From Adiantum capillus-veneris (Eukaryota; Streptophyta; Polypodiopsida; Polypodiales; Pteridaceae), in contig CM043969.1 of NCBI GenBank assembly GCA_014529385.2, positions 31,405,446-31,469,445 of the forward strand: DNA of 64,000 nt, given 5' to 3'. Below the pieces are notes generated by a model that was not told where the DNA came from, made no database searches, and saw only the letters and a list, made by a program, of their open reading frames with translations. The position numbers were made by a program, and so were the translations under genes. Shown one piece after another: positions 23,191 to 37,206 of this stretch. Numbering within the stretch: position 1 is the first letter of the stretch; each line of letters begins with the position of its first letter.

Positions 23191-24151
23191 AAGCTTAACC
23201 TGATTCACCATAAACTAGCTATTGTGAGAGCCAGCCTAACTATATGTAGACCAGCTCGGGAACGGGCTTATCTTCCCCGAAAAGCCAAAACCCTAGCTAT
23301 AAATAAATCATTGTTAGGCTAGGGTTGCATGTCTTTGGTGTGACATTAATAACACGCGGTGGGACTGTCGTGTACCTGTCTTCCCACATGAAACAGTAAC
23401 TGTTATAACAATCTCATTTTTGTGGATGGTGGAAGATACCTTTTCTCACCTTCATCAATGTCTAGGAGCCTCGGACCTACGCAGTGAGGCATTTGTTGCT
23501 GTATACAAATATGAATGTAGTATTTATGTAAATTGAAAATGGTTCTTCAAAGTATCTATTGCATCTTCTTATCTCTCACTGTCCATTAGACGCTTGAAAA
23601 AAATCCCTTTTTTGGTTATACAACTATCAATCCTACTATTAAATTGTAAATGCTAATCTACTAGTCTAAATTTGAGTATGATTCAACATGAAGGGAATTT
23701 CCAAACTTAAACACACACACTTTAGGGATCTTTTCTAGTTGTGGTGGATTGAGAATTGCTTGTTTGAGCTTCAATGCCATTGTTTATGTCTATAGAGAGA
23801 TAAGACAATGTTTGGGCATCACCCTAGATGCTATGGGCTACATTGCCTCGTACTACTATTATGGAGGAGACAAAAGCCCTTGAGACTACTAGTGAGGAGC
23901 CTAGCTTGAGAGACATCACTTAAATTCAATATAATCCTGGATCTCAGTGGAATTGATGTTTTCTACATGCAAAAGACATCTAGTTCTTTGTTTTTCTACT
24001 TTATAGTTTACTTACCTTCCATTTTATACGGAACCCAAACTAGAAACCACAATTGAGATTGCGCCAATATTTGTTTTAGTTAATTTAGCTTATAGCATTA
24101 ATTCAACTAGATATCATTGCCATAAAGGTCACCAAAAGCTTTTGATGAAAA

Positions 24152-24355
24152 TTGAACATGGCTACAATCGTCCACCATACAAATAGTCCCACAATAACTA
24201 GTAAAATCAATAAAAGAGGTCTAATTCATATTCATTTGACAATTCACAAGTCCCAATTTGCACATCCCATCAAGAATCAAATCATACCAAAAGAGGATTA
24301 TGATACTATTAATTGTCATCAAATAATGTTGTACAATCCTCATCATCAGGTTTAG
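24152..24355 (+). other. Small open frame shared by all three R copies
   Basis: A 67-codon frame (starts MNMATIVHHTNSPTITSK) is open also at 50278-50475 (65 codons) and 57067-57270 (67 codons), with about 10 differences among them, most changing the amino acid. No known domain. Preservation across three copies is interesting, but the substitution pattern looks neutral by eye. Confidence 0.3.
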
Positions 24356-24954
24356 TATAAATCTACAATTATATGAGCATTTTAGGCTATTAAGTAATTA
24401 ATAGGCCACCTAGAGTGTAGATATAAATTTATGTCAGGTGTTCCCAGACCAACGACAAACAAAAGACACCATCCTCATAAAATGATCAAGAACTATATTC
24501 CCAAGAATTTTCAAACACATCAGTACATTCCAACATGGAAGGTGTTACATAAATTCTTTGCTATGCAAAAACATTAATCCACAAACCCCTCTATCCAAAG
24601 GTCCAATCATGGCAACCATCAAATGTTTTTTAAAAATTATAACCCCAATCTAGTTTACAACAGAAAATCAGGACAGGTGGTAAGACATTAGTAGGAGATT
24701 AAAAAAACAAAACCTGTGAGGCAATGGGTTGCCACACGATCCTAGCATTAGAAATAAAAATTTCCCATTATGTCTGTCAAACTGCATGCTTATAACACCC
24801 ATTGGATTTTTGAAAAAACTGTGAAGAGGTAGTGTATCTGCCAGCCCCCAACTTAAAGCAGAGAACCATTGCAAGATAAACAACAAATCACCATATTCAT
24901 TTAGCTTAAATAATATATCAAGGCTAAATGAGGAAACAAAACCCCTCACCTATA

Positions 24955-25118
24955 ATACAGATGCTGTCAATAGGTTGAAAGTCGATTCTAGTTGGATAGA
25001 AACCCCAAGTAGCCTCGGGCATCCTTGGTGTGTAGCACCAAGAGGGGAGGCCAGTTGACATAGAAAAAGGGATGTGATAGCAGGAGCATCCCTCAAAAGC
25101 TGTGTTGAGATCACCCAT
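24955..25118 (-). other. Exon-like open segment in R copy 1, also in copy 2
   Basis: The minus strand reads AVMGDLNTAFEGCSCYH and then WCYTPRMPEATWGFYP, ending SICIIG. Copy 2 (51066-51237) has the same peptide with conservative changes. Both are preceded by tttgtag and followed by gtgagg, the consensus acceptor and donor of a plant intron. This may be an exon of a captured or duplicated host gene. I do not recognise the protein. Confidence 0.3.
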
Positions 25119-25688
25119 GACAGCTACAAAATCTCCTCAGTACCCAAGTATGAAAGAGCCAGGAGTACAACGATTGCAATAGCCTGCTGATTAAGCAAGG
25201 CTTCAAGTCGACATAAGGAAAGGAGAGAGAGACAAGAGGAGAGTAGGTAAATTAAAAAAATTTGCAATCGATGCTTCAGTTGTAATGGGTCTCATCAAAA
25301 AACCAGCTCGGGGGGAAGAAGAAGACCTTCGGGTTGGTCTCATAAAAAAAACCAGCACAAGGGAAGAAGAAGACCTGCAGGGGTACAAGAATTGAAGATC
25401 ATGCAGTGCCACCACAGAGGGACATGGACCCAATGCAGCTCAAGAAAAATGCAATAACCATTAATGTAATGGTAGGTAGGTAATAATAAAATTAAAAAAA
25501 CACATGATGTGGTTAACAAAGCTTGGTTTTCAACCTCACAACTTGGATAATAGAACTAAAGCAAGATTTTTTGCCAAGGGGTGGGTTTCCACCAAGCAAC
25601 CAAACCTCGACACCCACCAAGAGCCTTAACCAGGGTGCTAGTTTCCCGCCTAGTGGAATTATGAAATCAATAAGGCTAACTACCATAA

Positions 25689-26164
<476 letters not shown>

Positions 26165-26360
26165 TAGGAGGTCCAAAAATTACCCACCAGACAATGTAAT
26201 CATCAACTCTAATAGGCATAGCATGAGACAAAAATACCCATGGAGATTAGTAATAGGAAAAGACTATTGGTAATCACTGTCTATTACATCCATTTAAAAG
26301 CATACTAAGTGCCAAAACATGGTTAACACATACAATTCCTTATATTCATTAGCTCATTTA

Positions 26361-27930
26361 TGTATAGAAAACACCAGAAACTCTCATTGAAGGAAGTGCA
26401 AGATACAAACTCAAGGTAATCATCCACAAGACATTAAACCATCAGCTACATCAAGAGCATACGTGTAGATGTGTGTGTAGCTGGATGAAGCAATCCCAGC
26501 TAGATGAAGTGACCAAGTTGCACTCAAGGCAAAACATAGCTACAAAAAGAGGTTGTTTCCCATATCCGAGAGTAGCCCCACTAAACTTAATAAGTTGGAA
26601 TCATTGGTCATAAAATGATCAACAACAACATAAGTCCCATTCAATCTTAGGTACTCATGCAAGGCACCCACAAGATAGTATTACTAACAACCAAGGCACA
26701 GGTAGGCCTTAGGTCATCAGGCCAGATATAGATTTAGACATTAACTAGAAGTGAATCCTAGTAAAACAAGGTGAATCAAAAAATTATGTGTGTGTGAGAT
26801 TCAAGGAAGAAGCAACCCAGGCTAAGTATAGTGACCAAGTGTGTGTGTGTGTGTGTGTGTTTTAGTTATTTACTTATATTACCCATAGACGAACATATAC
26901 ATGTTCAAAGCCCAAGGTACCCAAATAAATACAAGGTTTATTGTACAAAACAAACTTAGATAGCATGATTTTGTACAAATGAATATCATCAGGTTGGTAC
27001 AAGAACCATCCCAAAAGGTAGAAATTCCTTCACAAATTTGGAACTAACAACCAATTTTCCAGACAGTAAAGCAACCAGAAGCTGAACCAAAGAGAGTAGC
27101 CCTCACCTGCACCCATAGAAACAACATAACATTCTATTAGCATTGGCTCTGTGTGCAGGTGATGTATGTGCATCCTAGTTGTTATCCATGTCACAAAGGT
27201 ACAACCTTTTTTGCAAGTAAAACTTATCATTAAAGTTAAACTTTCAGAGACTTTGGTAGCCAATTACAACATCATAAAACCTTCAACAACCTACAAATTG
27301 CCAATGATTGTCATTAGACAATTTTTTTGTTAATGATCTTTATAGTTTATCTCCTTATCCTTGCAGTTTTCATTAAGGTAGGCTCTCTTCCTCGACCAAG
27401 CCATGTTCTTAGCCACAAAAGAAGACACACTTTTTGCCCTAGCCGCTTTAAGCTTTTTCGAGATCTGTGCCCTCTTGATAGGATCAACTATAGTACTCAT
27501 CTAAGCAATCAACTTATACGTTTGTATAACCTGATAACAATAGTCAAATCATTTTTGGTATTATTAGCAACGAAACCATCATATACACCCTCCTGTACAT
27601 AAGAAAACCCTGACATGTTCTGCCATAATTGTGAGCAACACTAGCCAATAAATGGCCAAATTGTATCAACCTTTCAAGGAACCAAAGAGTCTCACTACTC
27701 AGATGCTATATGAAGTAATCAAAACCTGCTACAATAACATGCCGAGATAGTAAGGAATCACCAACTAGTTTATAAGAAAGGAATAAAAATATATCCTTAG
27801 TCTGGTCCTACCAAGTTATTCCATCCTACCCCTTATAGCAAAAGAAACCACGGGATAAAGTATACTTACAAACAATAGATAATGTCTATGTTCCCAGACA
27901 TAATGTCCGTGTCGAGCATAACCAAAAAAA
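26361..27930. other. Unassigned region after R copy 1
   Basis: AT-rich, with a (GT)10 at about 26839-26860. A possible exon-like segment on the minus strand (about 27215-27108) reads GCTFVTWITTRMHIHHLH and ends VVSMGAG; it is bounded by ttgcaaaaaag and gtgagg. I do not recognise it. No other coding evidence. Confidence 0.3.
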
Positions 27931-28605
27931 TGTAACAACCAGGAGTTTTATACTCCAAAATAGGAAATAGGTAAATCTATAAGAGTCTTGATAAAAGCCG
28001 GTAACCAAATCCATCCATCCATGCCCGTCGGCTGGTTACAAACCAAAAGCAGCCCCATATCAACAACATAAATGGTTTTGGTGCCTTATACCAGGTGAAG
28101 TTAGCATTAGGTCGAGACTTTTAGTGTAAACCCATGCCTATCTAGTAGGAAGCAAAAAGAGACATATTGTCTATTTTGAGAATAACTAGAAAATTATAAA
28201 AAATGAGGAGTTTAATACTCAAAAATAGGAAATAGGGAATTCTAAAAGAGTCTTGCTAAGAGCTGGTAACCATATCCATCCAGCCATGTCATCCACTATT
28301 TTGAAGAGTCATAAGTTAGCAAAATTCCATTAGACAACTGTAAATAACAACTATTTTTTCCAATGTATACAACATCAGCCAAGAAAGCCCTATGCTGAGC
28401 TATATCTGCTAAAAAACAAGGGTAATTACTTGATTATCAATACAAACCTAAAGTAGCCTACATCAATCCCATATCGGTAACATAACTGTTGGTAAATGTT
28501 CCTTTATACAAGGTTAAGGGAGCCTTAGGTCAAGGCCCAACTGGAGATTAGTGTGTAGAGATCTAGCCAGCCTAGGAAGAAGCCAAACTGAGTTGTTACT
28601 TATGC
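27931..28605 (-). pseudogene. Degenerate tandem array, left half (possible PPR pseudogene)
   Basis: Related blocks recur: the aggagttttatactccaaaataggaaat block (27943) and its copy at 28204, and the blocks containing ...ccatat(c)..cataa..ggtgcctta... followed by ttaggtcgag / ttaggtcaag (28055, 28460). The same blocks recur at 40080-40560 beyond the Tat element, so the two halves are one locus. A minus-strand piece reads FGYARHGHYVWE, which resembles a pentatricopeptide repeat. No usable frame remains. Confidence 0.35.
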
Positions 28606-31302
<2,697 letters not shown>

Positions 31303-31306
31303 TTAG

Positions 31307-31315
31307 CCCTCCCCC
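31307..31315 (-). promoter_or_regulatory. Polypurine tract of the Tat element
   Basis: GGGGGAGGG on the minus strand, followed by CTAA and then the LTR start TGATAGCC at 31302. It lies 15 bases beyond the gag-pol stop codon. Confidence 0.9.
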
Positions 31316-31330
31316 AGGATGATGGTATAT

Positions 31331-34300
31331 TCATGTACCATCATAGAGCATCTTTTCCAAAGAGAGTGCTTCAGAGTCCTTGACAAGATCTTCATTGTTT
31401 GGCCCGTCGGCATTTTGATTGGAGTTACATTGGTGCTTCATGTAACAATATTTACATGAGATAGCTGCCTTTGGACAGACCTTTGGTAGATCCTTTGGTA
31501 GAAGGCAACTCAAATAGGGCTTCAAGCGATACTTGTTTACCTTCCTAGAGTGCTCTTTCCCATTCAAGTCCATGAGTTGATAGTAACTTGAATTGAAAGC
31601 CTTCTTAACTATGTATGACCCCTGCCATCTAGTTTCAAATTTGGCATCAAAACGATTATCGAGTCGATTGTCAAACCTTAGCACAAGCTCTCGTTCCTTG
31701 ATGCCTTTGTCCTTCAGTTTCTTGTCGAGATTTTCTTTCGCCTGCGTAGCTTTCCTCTTGTAGCACTCGTATGCTGCTTCTCTTTTCCACTCAAGCTCAA
31801 CTAAGGTAAGAAGTCGATCCATCCATGCTTCTTGATCATCTTGTGCTGCTTTGCCATGAATTTGCATTGTTGGAATGTTTAGCTCAATTGGCTGTAAAGC
31901 TTCTTGACCATAGACCAAATGAAATGGTGTGAACTCCGTGGCTTCCCTATATGTGGTTCGATACGCCCACAAGGCACCATCCAAGAAGTCATCCCACAAC
32001 TTTGTCTTGTTTTTCACGATCTTTCTAATGATGCTTGCAATGACACCATTAGCTTTTTCTACCAGACCATTTGATTGGGGATAGTAGGGTGTACTGTGAC
32101 GATGTAGAATGTGAAGTTCTTCACAGACTTCTGTGAGCAAGCCCTTTCTAAACCCTGGACCATTATCAGAAAGAATCTCCACAGGTGTGCCAAATCTACA
32201 ACAAATGTGAGTGTAGACAAATTTGCTCACTGTCCTCTCATTTACCTTTGCCACACTTTGTGCTTCCACCCACCTAGTCATATAGTCTATAGCCACTAGA
32301 ATGTAGAGTTTACCATTTTTTGTCCTAGGCAGAGGACCCATAGCATCAATGCCCCATTTTTCAAACGGACCATTTGCAAGGACTAACTGACGTGGACCAT
32401 GTAACAGATGCTTGTTTCCATTAATTTGACAATTGTGGCAGCTTTTACACCAATGTTGAACATCCACATGCAGACTTGGCCAAACATACCCCGCAAGCAA
32501 AATCTTCTTCACAGTTAATTCTTGGGCAAAATGACCACCACATGTATCTTCATGCAAACCTTTTAGAATGGCTGGGATCTCCTCAATAGTTGGTACTCTT
32601 CTGCACACTTGATCCTTCCCTCTTTGGTAGAGGGATCCTTCTAGGAAGAGATACGCGCTTGCCTTCTTCATGAGTCTCCTCTTCTGAGCCTTCGTGAAGT
32701 CTTGTGGAAACTCACCCTCCAAAATGTAGCCAATAATGGGAGTCAATGACTCCAATCCCTGGTATCTTGGTTGCTTCACATCAGTTGCCACCATGATGAC
32801 CTGCACTTCTTTCTCAACACATGTAACTGCTTGCTGTGCAAGTAAATCGGCATCTTCATTCTGTTTCCTAGGAATATGATATAGTTGCACTTCTTCAAAT
32901 TGATTAAACAATCTATGAATGGCATGAACTTTTGTCCGTAAGATTTCATTTTTGCATGCCCAAATGCCTAAAATCTGTTTAACAATGAGAAGTGCATCTC
33001 CCTTTACCATGAGATGTTGTATCCCTTGGCCAATGCACATCTTCAAACCATGAAGTAGTGTGTCGTATTCTACTTCATTGTTGCTAGTTGAACCTGGTAG
33101 ATTGACCTTCTCTTTCATGACCACCTCCCCACTTGGGTTGAGCAACACTAGCCCTCCCCCTGCTTTTCCTGTGGCTCGTCGAAAAGCTCCATCAAAGAAC
33201 AAGGTAAAAGCATTAGGAATATTTTTCGGTGGTGGCAATGGTAGGGTCTTTATTTCAGGTACCTTAATCTCCTTCTCATGTACCCTATAAGTAAGGATCC
33301 CTTCCAATTGTGCACTCACACTATCTTCTACCTTGAAAGAGTATTGGAACTCTTGCAATTCCATAATCCACTTTGGGATCCTAGTGCAAAGATTCATTTG
33401 AGATGACACCCAAGGAAACAAATTTGCTGTAGTGAGAATTACAAAAGGTTTTGGTAGCAAGTAGGATCTAAACTTTCTCACCGCAAACATGAGAGAAAGC
33501 ATCATGAGTTCTGCCTCCGTGTAGCTTCTCTCCAAAGCATTCATGACCCTACTAGAAAAGTAGATGGGTCGCATCCTGGTACTGTGGGGATCTTGTTGTA
33601 ATAAAACTGCACCAATTGTTTCCTTCCCAACACTAGAGCTAACAAAGAATGTGTACTCCCAACAAGGAGGCATGAGTGTTGTTAGCTCTGACAAAATGAC
33701 TTTAATGTTACAAAAGTACTCTTCAAGCTCATCAGACCATGCAAATTCTACTTGTTGTGTCAACTTTTGCAAAGGATGAAGCAACTCCGAAGCTAAGTGA
33801 ATAAAGCGTGACATATACTTCACCTTTTGAATGAATGAGATGACCTCTTTGAGATTCTTGGGTGATGGGAGCTCAATAAGAGCCTTTGCCTTTGAAGGAT
33901 CCACCTCAATGCCTTTATAGGAAACCTTGTGACCAAGCAAGATCACTTCATCCTCAGCTATGTGGCACTTGTCGGGGTTAAGTTGACCTCCCATGTTGTA
34001 GAGCTTCTTTAAACCTTCTTCTACCCTTTGTAGATGCAATGATTTTGAGCTATAAATGCAAAAATCATCAATGAACACCCTAATTGACTTTCCAAAGAAT
34101 GCTTGAAACACCATGTTCATGAAACGTTGGAATGTTGCAGGAGCATTTGTCAGACCAAATGGCATGACTCTAAAAGCATAACAACCCCAAGGAGTGATAA
34201 AGGTTGTTTTCAATTGATCTTCCAATGCGATACCTATTTGAAAGTAACCTGAGTAGCCATCACACACAGTGTACTTCTCATGACCAGCTACCTCATTTAG

Positions 34301-36634
34301 TATCTCATCTTGAAATGGGAGGGGAAAGTGATCTCTTTTTGTTGCCTCATTGAGTGGACGGTAATCCACACACACCCTCCACTTGCCGTTTTTCTTAGGA
34401 GTGACAACAACGGGAGAGACCCACTTTGAATTCTCCACTTGATAAATGAAACCTGCTGCTAGAAGCTTTCTTACCTCCTTGAGTAAAGCCTGCTCCTTGA
34501 TGACTCCTAGCCTTCGTAGCTTCTGAGCCTTAGGTGTGGCCTCTGGCTTCAACTCAATTTTGTGTTGAACAACATGTACTCCACGCACATCGGTGTATTC
34601 TTTAGCAAAAAGTCTAGGAAATTTTCTTAACACACCTTTGAGCTCCTCTCGTTCCTCCTTTGTAAGTGTTGTAGATAACATACCTTCTAGCATTCTTTCA
34701 TCTTCCACTTTTTGGCTCTCTTGGGAACCTACCTCTTCCAAACCTGGGCAAGAGGTCTCCTGGTTGTTTGGCTTAAACCTTACCCCCATGACTTCGATGG
34801 AAGACTCCTCTTCTGTAATGCTGCCGCTACTTTCTCCTTTCGAAGTGCTATCGGTCCAGCCTTCCTCCGTATCACTTTGAGATGATTCTTCATGGAGCTC
34901 CTCTTGGCGTTGCTCCTTTATGTCAAAGACAACCTTCTTATGATTGTCATTCCTACAAATTAGCTTTCCACTCTCCCAATCCTGCAAAGCTCGCATTTTC
35001 ATTAGCCATGGTCTCCGTAGGATAAATGGGTAACCATTTCCTTTGGTAGACATGACATAGAAATCCACTACCTTCTTAATGCCAAAGGCCTCCACAAAAA
35101 CATTTTTACAAATGCCTACGCACCTAGCCTTGCTATTGTTTGCCATCTTGACTTTAATTTCAGGTGTCTCATGGATGTGCATGCCTAGTTTTTGCATGAG
35201 TCCCTCTGTCATGATGCAAATTTGTGCACCCCCATCCACAAGATCTTTCCTAACCAATCTTCCTTTGATGTAACAATCTAGCACATGTGTAATATCCTCA
35301 TTCATTTCAGCATGTGCAATTTTTACAACAGGCACACTCTCTTTTACCTTTCTCCTAGTGCTAAGTGCCTTTGTTAAATCCCTCCTAACTTGTGGACATA
35401 ATGCAAGAAACTGAGGCGATGAGATATCAGGACCCTTACCTCTCATGTCTTCCAACAAGTTGTATGGAGCCATACCATGTCCAAGAGCAAAGTCTTGGAG
35501 ATTGATACGACGTCGAGTTCTCTTAGCTTCCTTGGTCTCCTTTGCCTTCTTGCCTTGTCCATGGTCACTCTGTGATGTGACACCTTCTTTCTCTTTACCC
35601 TTCCCTCGGCCACGCTTAATTCCATTTGCTTCCATGTCAACCTCATTTGAATTCGTCACCTCTACCACATGCACATTTGGAACTGGCAAAGGTGGAACTC
35701 CTTCTACCCCTTGTGGAGGTGGTCTTGGTCCATTTGGTCTTTGTAGAAGCCTTGGTTGTTGACAAGTTCCTTCACCTGCATTCATCACTGGGTAATTCAA
35801 GTTAGGTCTCCCTGGCTCCCCACGGGGCCAAGGACAATTATACATCCCATGTCCGGACTCACCGCAATTCCAACATTGCAAGACTCTCTTAGGTCGTGAA
35901 TCTCGCTCTTCATACTTCTTTGCTTGTCCCTTTGGACCTACAGCTTGTGCAAGGTGAATTGACAGGTTGCTTAAAGATTCATTTAACTTCTCAATCACTT
36001 CCGCCGTTACCTCAGGAAGCTCCCTAGATGTTGATGCTTGTGACTTACCTTTGGGTCTAAGACCTTCTATTGGAACCTCCCCCCTTAAGCACTTGAGTTT
36101 CCTATATTTCTGAGCAGCCCTAGTTTCAGCTGCATCAAAGGTAGCTGGTGCACCCGCCTCAACTTTTACCTTAAGGTCAGGAAAGAGTGCAGCTATGAAC
36201 CTCTCCTTCTTTAGAAATTCTACACCATCACCAGGGTTAGCAACATTTCTCACCCATACAGCCCAAAGACGTAGAAACTCTTTTTTATACATGTAGTAGT
36301 CATCTAAGTCTTTTTGTTTGTGAGAGACAATATCTTGCCATAGCTTTTGAGTGTTTTGGGGTTCAAAGAAGTACCTCTTAAAATGATTCACAACTTCCGT
36401 GTAATTCCCTTTAACTTCCTCAGGCAAAGAGTCAAACCAAGTGCTAGCATCTTTCCGAAGGACCACCTCAAACATCTCTACACGTTCTTGATCAGCTACT
36501 ATCCTCTTGATACGGCAAGAAATCTTGAAATTCGCCAAAAATAATTCTGCATCCTCTCCAGGCTCTCCAAAGAAAAGAGGATATCCAGACATTTGGCGTT
36601 GGCTCTCCATCGAATTGATTCCAAAGTGACGCAC
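31331..36634 (-). CDS. Tat-lineage gag-pol polyprotein, uninterrupted
   Basis: This single frame would encode all proteins for replication of the retroelement. In order: capsid-like gag (about 15-185), zinc knuckle CWNCGESGHGMYNC (254-267), a Pro/Lys-rich linker, retropepsin with VDGGAQ (D467, Gly in place of Ser/Thr), RT (about 680-970) with D792 in TVCDGYSGY and FIDD at 854-857, the original RNase H (about 985-1110) where the DAS motif reads SSS and so has lost its Asp, a second archaeal-type RNase H (about 1142-1268) with D1148, E1189, D1213 and D1263, and integrase with CKSCHNC and D1430, D1490, E1526 in D-D-35-E spacing. A GPF-like tail (WQGSYIVKKAF, KVNKYRLKPYL) follows; there is no chromodomain. 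The codon at 36634 is GTG; the first in-frame ATG is at 36610 (MESQRQMSGY), which I prefer, giving 1759 residues. It is probably transcribed from the LTR at 37207-39888. Confidence 0.95.
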   Translation of the reverse strand: MRHFGINSMESQRQMSGYPLFFGEPGEDAELFLANFKISCRIKRIVADQERVEMFEVVLRKDASTWFDSLPEEVKGNYTEVVNHFKRYFFEPQNTQKLWQDIVSHKQKDLDDYYMYKKEFLRLWAVWVRNVANPGDGVEFLKKERFIAALFPDLKVKVEAGAPATFDAAETRAAQKYRKLKCLRGEVPIEGLRPKGKSQASTSRELPEVTAEVIEKLNESLSNLSIHLAQAVGPKGQAKKYEERDSRPKRVLQCWNCGESGHGMYNCPWPRGEPGRPNLNYPVMNAGEGTCQQPRLLQRPNGPRPPPQGVEGVPPLPVPNVHVVEVTNSNEVDMEANGIKRGRGKGKEKEGVTSQSDHGQGKKAKETKEAKRTRRRINLQDFALGHGMAPYNLLEDMRGKGPDISSPQFLALCPQVRRDLTKALSTRRKVKESVPVVKIAHAEMNEDITHVLDCYIKGRLVRKDLVDGGAQICIMTEGLMQKLGMHIHETPEIKVKMANNSKARCVGICKNVFVEAFGIKKVVDFYVMSTKGNGYPFILRRPWLMKMRALQDWESGKLICRNDNHKKVVFDIKEQRQEELHEESSQSDTEEGWTDSTSKGESSGSITEEESSIEVMGVRFKPNNQETSCPGLEEVGSQESQKVEDERMLEGMLSTTLTKEEREELKGVLRKFPRLFAKEYTDVRGVHVVQHKIELKPEATPKAQKLRRLGVIKEQALLKEVRKLLAAGFIYQVENSKWVSPVVVTPKKNGKWRVCVDYRPLNEATKRDHFPLPFQDEILNEVAGHEKYTVCDGYSGYFQIGIALEDQLKTTFITPWGCYAFRVMPFGLTNAPATFQRFMNMVFQAFFGKSIRVFIDDFCIYSSKSLHLQRVEEGLKKLYNMGGQLNPDKCHIAEDEVILLGHKVSYKGIEVDPSKAKALIELPSPKNLKEVISFIQKVKYMSRFIHLASELLHPLQKLTQQVEFAWSDELEEYFCNIKVILSELTTLMPPCWEYTFFVSSSVGKETIGAVLLQQDPHSTRMRPIYFSSRVMNALERSYTEAELMMLSLMFAVRKFRSYLLPKPFVILTTANLFPWVSSQMNLCTRIPKWIMELQEFQYSFKVEDSVSAQLEGILTYRVHEKEIKVPEIKTLPLPPPKNIPNAFTLFFDGAFRRATGKAGGGLVLLNPSGEVVMKEKVNLPGSTSNNEVEYDTLLHGLKMCIGQGIQHLMVKGDALLIVKQILGIWACKNEILRTKVHAIHRLFNQFEEVQLYHIPRKQNEDADLLAQQAVTCVEKEVQVIMVATDVKQPRYQGLESLTPIIGYILEGEFPQDFTKAQKRRLMKKASAYLFLEGSLYQRGKDQVCRRVPTIEEIPAILKGLHEDTCGGHFAQELTVKKILLAGYVWPSLHVDVQHWCKSCHNCQINGNKHLLHGPRQLVLANGPFEKWGIDAMGPLPRTKNGKLYILVAIDYMTRWVEAQSVAKVNERTVSKFVYTHICCRFGTPVEILSDNGPGFRKGLLTEVCEELHILHRHSTPYYPQSNGLVEKANGVIASIIRKIVKNKTKLWDDFLDGALWAYRTTYREATEFTPFHLVYGQEALQPIELNIPTMQIHGKAAQDDQEAWMDRLLTLVELEWKREAAYECYKRKATQAKENLDKKLKDKGIKERELVLRFDNRLDNRFDAKFETRWQGSYIVKKAFNSSYYQLMDLNGKEHSRKVNKYRLKPYLSCLLPKDLPKVCPKAAISCKYCYMKHQCNSNQNADGPNNEDLVKDSEALSLEKMLYDGT

Positions 36635-36677
36635 ATTTTTGTTTTTTTCAATAATATTCTCTAAATTGCAATCTATT

Positions 36678-36896
36678 CTACAACAAAATGAAAATATTCA
36701 CATCAAATGACCTATGATAATCAATTAGAGGTAGGATGACAGGGTTTGGTGACACGAGAATTTCTCCTACTCTTTGGGCACCAAACATGAACACCATACG
36801 TTGTTGAAAATGGATTTTTTTAGTAATTGCAATGTTTACTCTAATGTGTGGAGTGAAATGGAAGGGGAAAACCTCTATTCCTGGGCCATTATTCAT
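36678..36896 (-). CDS. Leader small ORF 2 (72 aa), paralogue of the ORF at 36918-37130
   Basis: The frame ends 44 bases before the GTG opening the gag-pol frame (68 before its ATG). Its C-terminal part, FQQRMVFMFGAQRVGEIL then NPVILPLIDYHRS and FDVNIFILL, aligns with FQRVIRRILGPRRLAEIN, NPFILPLIRYDLS and LDVYIFVLF of the neighbouring frame. About 22 of 53 residues are identical and many others conservative, and the stops coincide. No known domain. It is hydrophobic at the C-terminus, without a signal peptide. It could be an upstream ORF affecting translation, a small accessory protein, or a chance product of a leader duplication. Confidence 0.4.
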   Translation of the reverse strand: MNNGPGIEVFPFHFTPHIRVNIAITKKIHFQQRMVFMFGAQRVGEILVSPNPVILPLIDYHRSFDVNIFILL

Positions 36897-36917
36897 GGTC
36901 TATGCATGACCTAATTC

Positions 36918-37130
36918 TTAAAACAAAACAAAAATATAGACGTCCAAACTAAGGTCGTACCTAATAAGAGGCAAAATAAAAGGATTTACTGAAGCATTTA
37001 TCTCAGCCAACCTACGAGGGCCCAAAATTCTACGAATTACTCGTTGAAATTGTAACTTAGTACTAACAATTATGTGCACCTTTTGCCTTGCAATGGGAAT
37101 AAAATGATCATACAAATTCTCGTGATTCAT
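36918..37130 (-). CDS. Leader small ORF 1 (70 aa), paralogue of the ORF at 36678-36896
   Basis: First ATG-started frame of note after the primer site, 54 bases downstream of it. It contains QKVHIIVSTKLQFQRVI, GPRRLAEINASVNPFILP and LIRYDLSLDVYIFVLF. Related to the next frame at protein level (about 40% identity over 53 residues) while the DNA has diverged considerably, so the duplication is old relative to the LTR age. The order on the transcript is ORF 1, ORF 2, gag-pol. Confidence 0.4.
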   Translation of the reverse strand: MNHENLYDHFIPIARQKVHIIVSTKLQFQRVIRRILGPRRLAEINASVNPFILPLIRYDLSLDVYIFVLF

Positions 37131-37183
37131 GCAAGCTACTTGATTATGCTAAAGGTTGAGCCTACACAAAACATACACAAGCC

Positions 37184-37202
37184 GTCCTCAGTGGGGGCAC
37201 CA
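37184..37202 (-). promoter_or_regulatory. Primer binding site of the Tat element
   Basis: The minus strand reads TGGTGCCCCCACTGAGGAC, beginning with TGG complementary to a tRNA CCA end, four bases inside the 5' LTR (spacer attt). It does not match the initiator-Met primer used by the other elements here; I cannot name the tRNA from memory. Confidence 0.7.
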
Positions 37203-37206
37203 AAAT

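Noticed and set aside
33060-35762. Plus-strand frames of 62-105 codons opposite the Tat gag-pol
   Set aside because: They are antisense shadows of a strongly supported minus-strand coding region.
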